DNA of 64,000 bases, taken from positions 13,615,211-13,679,210 of the forward strand of contig NC_044495.1 of NCBI RefSeq assembly GCF_902362185.1, read 5' to 3'. The position numbers and the translations under genes were made by a program. The number at the start of each line of letters is the position of its first letter. Position 1 is the stretch's first letter. This document shows positions 58,807-64,000 of this stretch, piece after piece. The notes under the pieces were generated by a model. That model saw only the letters and a list, made by a program, of their open reading frames with translations, did not search any database and was not told the DNA's origin. The stretch comes from Chanos chanos (lineage: Eukaryota > Chordata > Actinopteri > Gonorynchiformes > Chanidae).

Positions 58807-61800
58807 TCACTCAATAAGTTTCTTGGCCTTGAAGAAGCGTCGTAGGTAGAAGACTTGCCATGTAGCCAGGCCAATCAGGCAACACATGGAGAAGATGCTG
58901 AAATACAGTACACGTGTGTTTGTGGACTCTGATGAAAGAACAGAAACAGAGTGTGAGTCAGAACATACAAGCAGAGTGAGTTGTAAACCCAAAGCAGTGT
59001 GTGACTCAGCAGTCCGTGTTGGTTCATGTCAGAATCTCTAACACATGAGTTAAAAGGCACTTTACTACAAGTGTGTACTGCATGCTTTCCATGTTGGACT
59101 AACAAAGTTGAAATATACTCTCAGAGTAAAAAAATGACTCTCTCCATTTTTATAGCATGAAAAATACCAACTTTTCATACCAACAACAACCCTCTCTCTT
59201 AACCCTGGGACTAGCAGTCCACCATCTCACAATTATGAAGAGGTAAAAAATGACCAAAGAACCAGCTTCTCTTCATCCGTACCATTAGTGTCTCTCATCT
59301 CCTCCTCTCGTTTCTTCATGTAGGCAAAGTCATTCACAATGGATTCTGATAGGTCCTCAAGCCTCCTCAGCTCCACCTCCAATGGCTTTAGCTTCTCCAC
59401 TTTTGCGATCTTAAAAGAATAAATACATACAAATACAATCAAACATAGCTAGACAAGCTTAAGTGTAAGTCTATGTCACTGTTGTTACGCATGGTGGAGT
59501 AGCGTGATACATTATGGAAATGTTTGTTAGAAATAGGCCTGTACTGACTGGCATGCAATTTCACACTAATCAAAAGCAGATGTACTACACTGCTGGTCTT
59601 GGTTTGCAAAAAATTTGCAGTCTTTCCAGCAGATGTCAGTGTTAATCACTGCTTGTCACAAAATGCATCTTGACTTGTTCAGTTAAAGTACAGAAATGAA
59701 GTACTTGAATCCTCCCAAAAACAACAGAAAAATCCTCAGCAATTGGAAAGTCCAAGCATCCAAATCTCTGCACGAGGTAAAACCATCTCTCCTGCCACCA
59801 GAAATCTCATTCAGACTCTAGCACGAGGCAGATCAGATGGGCATGCTGGCAGTAGGGGGACTTACCTCTTCATAATTCTTTGCCTCCACACCATGTTTCA
59901 TGTCTAAATTGACCAGCTGGTCAAGGACCCTCCCAGTACCTAGACCCCAGAATGAAAAGACTTATTGTGAGAGAGCCAACATTCCAGGAAATGACTGTTC
60001 TCCCCCCCTCCTCTCCACTTCTCTCTATCCAAATCCAAGCCTGGCGGCACGTTTTGTACATGTTCTTTTTTTTCAAGCTGGCTCTATGCTCCTAACCACC
60101 CAAATAGGACCAAGTCTGAGTCCATTTCGAGTCTGGCCATTGCCAGTGTTTGGCTTCTTCAATTTGACTGAAATTTACTGAAACCAACATGTAAATACTC
60201 ACCCATAGGAGATTTGCTCTCAAAGCACACTTCAAACATGTCATAATCCTCTGTTGTGAAGGCAAACTTCCCTTTGGATGCATCATCTTTTGTGTACAGA
60301 ATATGCCCGGAAGAATCTGTGATCTAACAAAACAAGTGTGATTTCAGTAACTGAGCACAACTATGTCACAGACAGCAAAGGTCAACATTTTTCATAATAA
60401 AATAAGACAGCTTATCATCTAAATACCTGCTTTAAATGAAGGATGAAATTTAGGGAGAATTTTTTTTCAGTAATATGAAAAATTCCCCGATTTGAATGAG
60501 AATGTTCTATACACAGTCCCATGAGGCTCTATCAATTTGAAACAGATCTGTAATAACTCTACAACATGCAAGTACATATTTTGTCACAGCACTATTTAAT
60601 TTCCACAGAAAACAGATTCTGTGGAAAAGATTTTAACTCCATGGAACAACTCTTCATTGGTAAAATGCAAAAAGACGCACCAGCTTGGAGGTTTCTAAAT
60701 GCCAATGGTTACAAATTTTGCTGGAGGAATGGAAATAGTCAAGAACTACTTGTGCTTGATTCACAGCTAAACACCAGATGGCAGAGCTCAGATGAAGAGC
60801 CACTGGTTGCTGATGTAGCTGCATACTCCTCAGATGCATTGTATTAGCTGCTGTAACGGACGAGACTTGACAGTTAGGCTAGGCACACTCGTTTATGTGG
60901 AGATTGTGGGTCTCTTGGAGGACTGCCATCCCTGGCTAGGCAGATATAACTGGCAGTGGTTTATTGTCATGTTCTGCAACAAAGCATTTATTTACTGTGC
61001 ATGGAAATTTATAAAGTTCAAGTTTATCTGTATAGTGCTTTTTACAATCAAAATGGTCTCAAAGCAGATTTACAGCGATCAGTTCCTAAACCCCCAGTGA
61101 GCAAGCCAAAGGCGACAGTGGCAAGGAAAAACTCCGTAATGAAGCGAATAGGATTAAGAAACCTTGGGGCGTTAAAGACGCCCTAAAGTGGCGTTTAATT
61201 TAAAGATGTGGTGAGTTTAACAAAACTACCTTTTATTACGCTATGTAACCCATTTGTGCCTAAAGTCTTGGCACAGAAGCAAGCTATGTGTGGATGAAGT
61301 AAACTACAAGATAACACTCATAATACTCCGTGGCCACCATCGTTTTAAACTGGGCAAATTTGCAAGTCGCGCGTTGATGGGTGGGAGGGCATGATGCTCG
61401 TGTCAAACGTCATTAAATTCCAACAATTACGACCAGTCAACATTTCATAATGGAAATCACAAAAAACAAATCTAAAGAAAGCAAATAAATGAATGAACGT
61501 GGTTTTCTTCGAACGGCAGGGAGTGAAAAACTGTATGCAGGTAACTTACTCATGTGAGCTAGCTAACGTTTTCTGCTGTGGTGCCTAAAGCTGACGTAAG
61601 ATGATTATCAAGCTTCCGGTGTACTAAACTCCTACTTAAATCATGCAAATTGTTGTACTGCGTACACATATAGACAGATCAGTATTTTAAGAAACTTAGG
61701 ACGTCAAATTGATTATAATTCAGTCGTCCGCATGGATAAACATCCCCGTTACTGCTTTTCTACCTCAACTTGCTAAGAGGCTCATTTTAACAACTCGGCG

Positions 61801-62154
61801 AATGACAAACTTTGTCACACACAAATCGCAGATAGTAGAAACTATAGACGAGCCAGAGTATAAAAGAGTTTCACTGAAAATTACATTTATCGTCCTGTAT
61901 AACATTTGTTGCGCTCCTTTTACATCACTTGTACTTAAGGCCTTGCTAACCAACTGTATTACTGCAGACTGGCGTACCTTCAGGGTGCATTTAGCTGTGG
62001 GTTGCTCGCTAACTTCGTACTCCCCAGTGACCAGGACATCTTTGTGGATTTCCTCTCGCAGACATTTTCTGGTATTTACAGGCAAATGGAACGTGATTGA
62101 AAGAACCAAATCAAACAAAATAGGCAGAACTAAAACGGTTGTCAATCTAGACAT
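58807..62154 (-). CDS. tmed10: TMED10 (p24 delta-1, TMP21), p24 cargo receptor
   Basis: A type I membrane protein of the p24 family that cycles between ER and Golgi in COPI/COPII vesicles and selects cargo such as GPI-anchored proteins; in mammals it also associates with gamma-secretase. Five exons on minus: 61978-62154, 60203-60323, 59866-59939, 59283-59409, 58807-58928, giving 206 residues. There is a signal peptide (1 to about 19, [19 protein letters not shown]), a luminal GOLD domain ([20 protein letters not shown] ... [16 protein letters not shown]), a coiled coil ([20 protein letters not shown]) and one membrane segment ([20 protein letters not shown]). The tail is [13 protein letters not shown] with the FF and dilysine COP signals. 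Next to the junction of exons 2 and 3 it reads ESKSPMGTGR where human, as I recall, reads ESKGTGR. Confidence 0.97.
61003..61195 (+). repeat. Teleost interspersed repeat in tmed10 intron 1
   Basis: AAGTTCAAGTTTATCTGTAT, AGTGCTTTTTACAA, TCTCAAAGCAG, GAGCAAGCCAAAGGCGACAG and GGCAAGGAAAAACTCC in order match a dispersed repeat common in fish. Its 3' part has decayed. The open frame that crosses it is not a gene. Confidence 0.65.
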
Positions 62155-62201
62155 GGCTGCACTTCAGCTGTTGACACCGCAGCAGTTTAATTCCGGGTGT
62201 A

Positions 62202-62211
62202 GTCACGTGGT
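62202..62211. promoter_or_regulatory. E-box CACGTG upstream of tmed10
   Basis: GTCACGTGGT lies about 50 bp above the tmed10 start codon and resembles a CLEAR/USF-type E-box (GTCACGTGAC, 8 of 10). It is close to, but not the same as, an unfolded-protein-response element. Motif match only. Confidence 0.35.
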
Positions 62212-62242
62212 AGGCTACGTCCTCTATCGTCGATGCCTCTAA

Positions 62243-64000
62243 CGCTGCGAAATCGTAGGCTGAAGTGTCCGCTGATCAAGTGGTGCGTTATCTTTTTTTT
62301 TTTTGTCATGTTTCTTATCAGCTGTATTCTCCAGTGTTGTCACCACTTGCAACAATGAGAATGCAGTTGGATTTTATTTTTGCTTCAGCCAAGTAACAAA
62401 CACCTGATTCGGCGAACTAACGCACTAAGCTAATAATCGGTTAGATCAGGTGTTTTCCATGCTACAATAATGTAAAATTCAGTACGTCCTTGGGACTGCA
62501 ACTGGACAAAACCGCAACACTAACACAATAAACTGTATGTGTATATAAAATATTTTACATACTATTAAACTGTAATCAGTAAATCTGTTTAAGATTGGTG
62601 TATTATGACCAGATACGAGCCATGTACAAAATGATAAGGCACGAGGGGAAAAAAATGATAATTTGGCTGTCCTCGGGACCTGGCCTAGTTAAATTAAGCT
62701 ACATCCAGTTTTACTGCGAATATTTTTTTTTCTACTGACACAAAGTAGTTACAGATGCTGCCTGTGACTCCGAGTGAGCATTCCTAAGGTGTCAGGCTCT
62801 CTTCGACAACAAACAAACGAAAAACTTTTAGAGCAAGACTTACGAAGGGAGTCTTTTCAACGTTCAGAGACAGTGAAAAGCTTGAAACTGCAGTGACACA
62901 ATATTTTAGAAACTTTATACATATAGCACTTTTATGATGCTACACCTGCTGGTGCTATAGAGATGCACAAGATCAGTAATAGGGTCATGATAATAATACG
63001 TTGCCTGACTTGTTAAGTAGTAAATAGCTAGTGTCCTAAGTTGACCACTGAGAAAATCTAGGTCTTTGTTACACGTCTTGTTGCAATCAATATGAGTTCA
63101 TTTTCAGTATTTGTTGCAGTCATGTCCCGTATCCCCGATTTAAACTGAATTAAATCAGTACCCTGATGGCTCGAGAAATATCGTTATAACGTAGGCCTAC
63201 ATATAAATTTAATAAATAGCGACGTAAGTATATTTTACTCATGCCCGTCAGCGATTATTGTATATTATTGCCAGATATCCACGAAAAAGAACAAAATTGT
63301 GAATGAGTGAATGCTGACCAGTTCCTTTACTGCACATTAAAAAATGGAATCCCAACACGTAATAGTCCATATATGGTAAACTTCCTGTTGGATGTTGGTG
63401 CGTCACTGCAGGGACATAAGAGCATCTGCAGAGATGTGCGAGAGGGTCTCGCAGAAGAGAAAGAAGTTGAGGCTAAAATTGTGAATCCTGACCGTGCATA
63501 AACAATAGTTTGGTTGTGCTCCATTCTAATCAAAGCTCATCACGGTTATACGAGAGATGAGTGCAAGAGTTTGGTGGATAGAGATATATTCTCTAGACAG
63601 TTCCTGTTGCTTTGCTTGTCTGTCCATCTTTACATAAGAAGCAAAGACATGCATGCACACCAACATAACAGCAATGCCATGAATGACAAAGAAGTGACTT
63701 ATTATACGTCAGACCCTTCATATTAAAAATACTAAGGTTATGTTTGCGTGGCGGTGATTAGTGGCATATCCCATACATGTAGTATTCCAATCCTTCAATT
63801 TAGAGGATATATATTCACAGAATTGCCGATTTGATCATTTTCATAATCTTTGACTTAGCTAAGTACAAACTGCACCCCCACCCCCGGCACAAAAAATGTA
63901 TGACGAAACAGATAAGCACGGAGAGCTAAATGTTTGCCACAGTTCAGCCTTTGGAATAATAGTGGTTTATATATTGCTTCTCAGGCTCGAGAAAATGTAT
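62243..64000. other. Region upstream of tmed10, no gene seen
   Basis: AT-rich DNA with short open frames (63307-63501, 63514-63726) that lack splice context or recognisable composition. I find no RNA gene or classified repeat. Confidence 0.5.

Noticed and set aside
60956-61186. 76-codon open frame in tmed10 intron 1
   Set aside because: It is translation of a dispersed fish repeat.
61709-62242. 177-codon plus-strand open frame at the tmed10 start
   Set aside because: It lies opposite the tmed10 first coding exon and its intron, and has no splice or family support.

Overview
This window is teleost fish nuclear DNA. Every gene has a vertebrate GT-AG intron-exon structure. One gene is a fish-expanded NLR of the FISNA-NACHT-LRR-B30.2 type, and some interspersed fragments match repeats I know from fish. 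I cannot name the species. Gene models come from reading frame continuity, splice-phase agreement and recalled family sequence; no search was run.

Layout, left to right: (1) 115-8547, plus, the 3' part (26 exons, about 1163 codons) of a long coiled-coil protein, probably CCDC162-like. (2) 11472-18742, plus, a complete NLR-family immune receptor that also carries a B-box zinc finger and a pyrin-like domain. (3) 20529-26120, minus, ubr7. (4) 27872-34592, plus, ttc8/bbs8. (5) 35339-37617, minus, a type II C-type lectin with the EPN mannose-type motif. (6) 38674-39130, minus, a candidate small unrecognised gene, head to head with (7) 39366-50350, plus, nek9. (8) 53757-56374, minus, zc2hc1c, head to head with (9) 57070-57556, plus, acyp1. 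(10) 58807-62154, minus, tmed10. The last 1.8 kb holds no gene I can support.

ttc8, nek9, zc2hc1c, acyp1, tmed10 and ubr7 all have human counterparts on chromosome 14q, so this is an old conserved block. The NLR and the lectin look like immune genes added within it. The nek9/zc2hc1c/acyp1 order and the acyp1-zc2hc1c head-to-head pair match human as I recall it, while tmed10 sits on the other side.

Shared functions: ttc8 is a BBSome subunit and has an RFX X-box-like palindrome just upstream of its start. A second RFX-like site lies between zc2hc1c and acyp1, which suggests ciliary or testis control there too. nek9 is a mitotic kinase, ubr7 a histone-directed ubiquitin ligase with E2F- and ETS-like promoter sites, and tmed10 a p24 cargo receptor. 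The most unusual items are the B-box plus pyrin plus NACHT-LRR plus B30.2 architecture, the small gene beside nek9, a GC-AG intron in ttc8, and dinucleotide repeats serving as splice-acceptor tracts in at least four genes.
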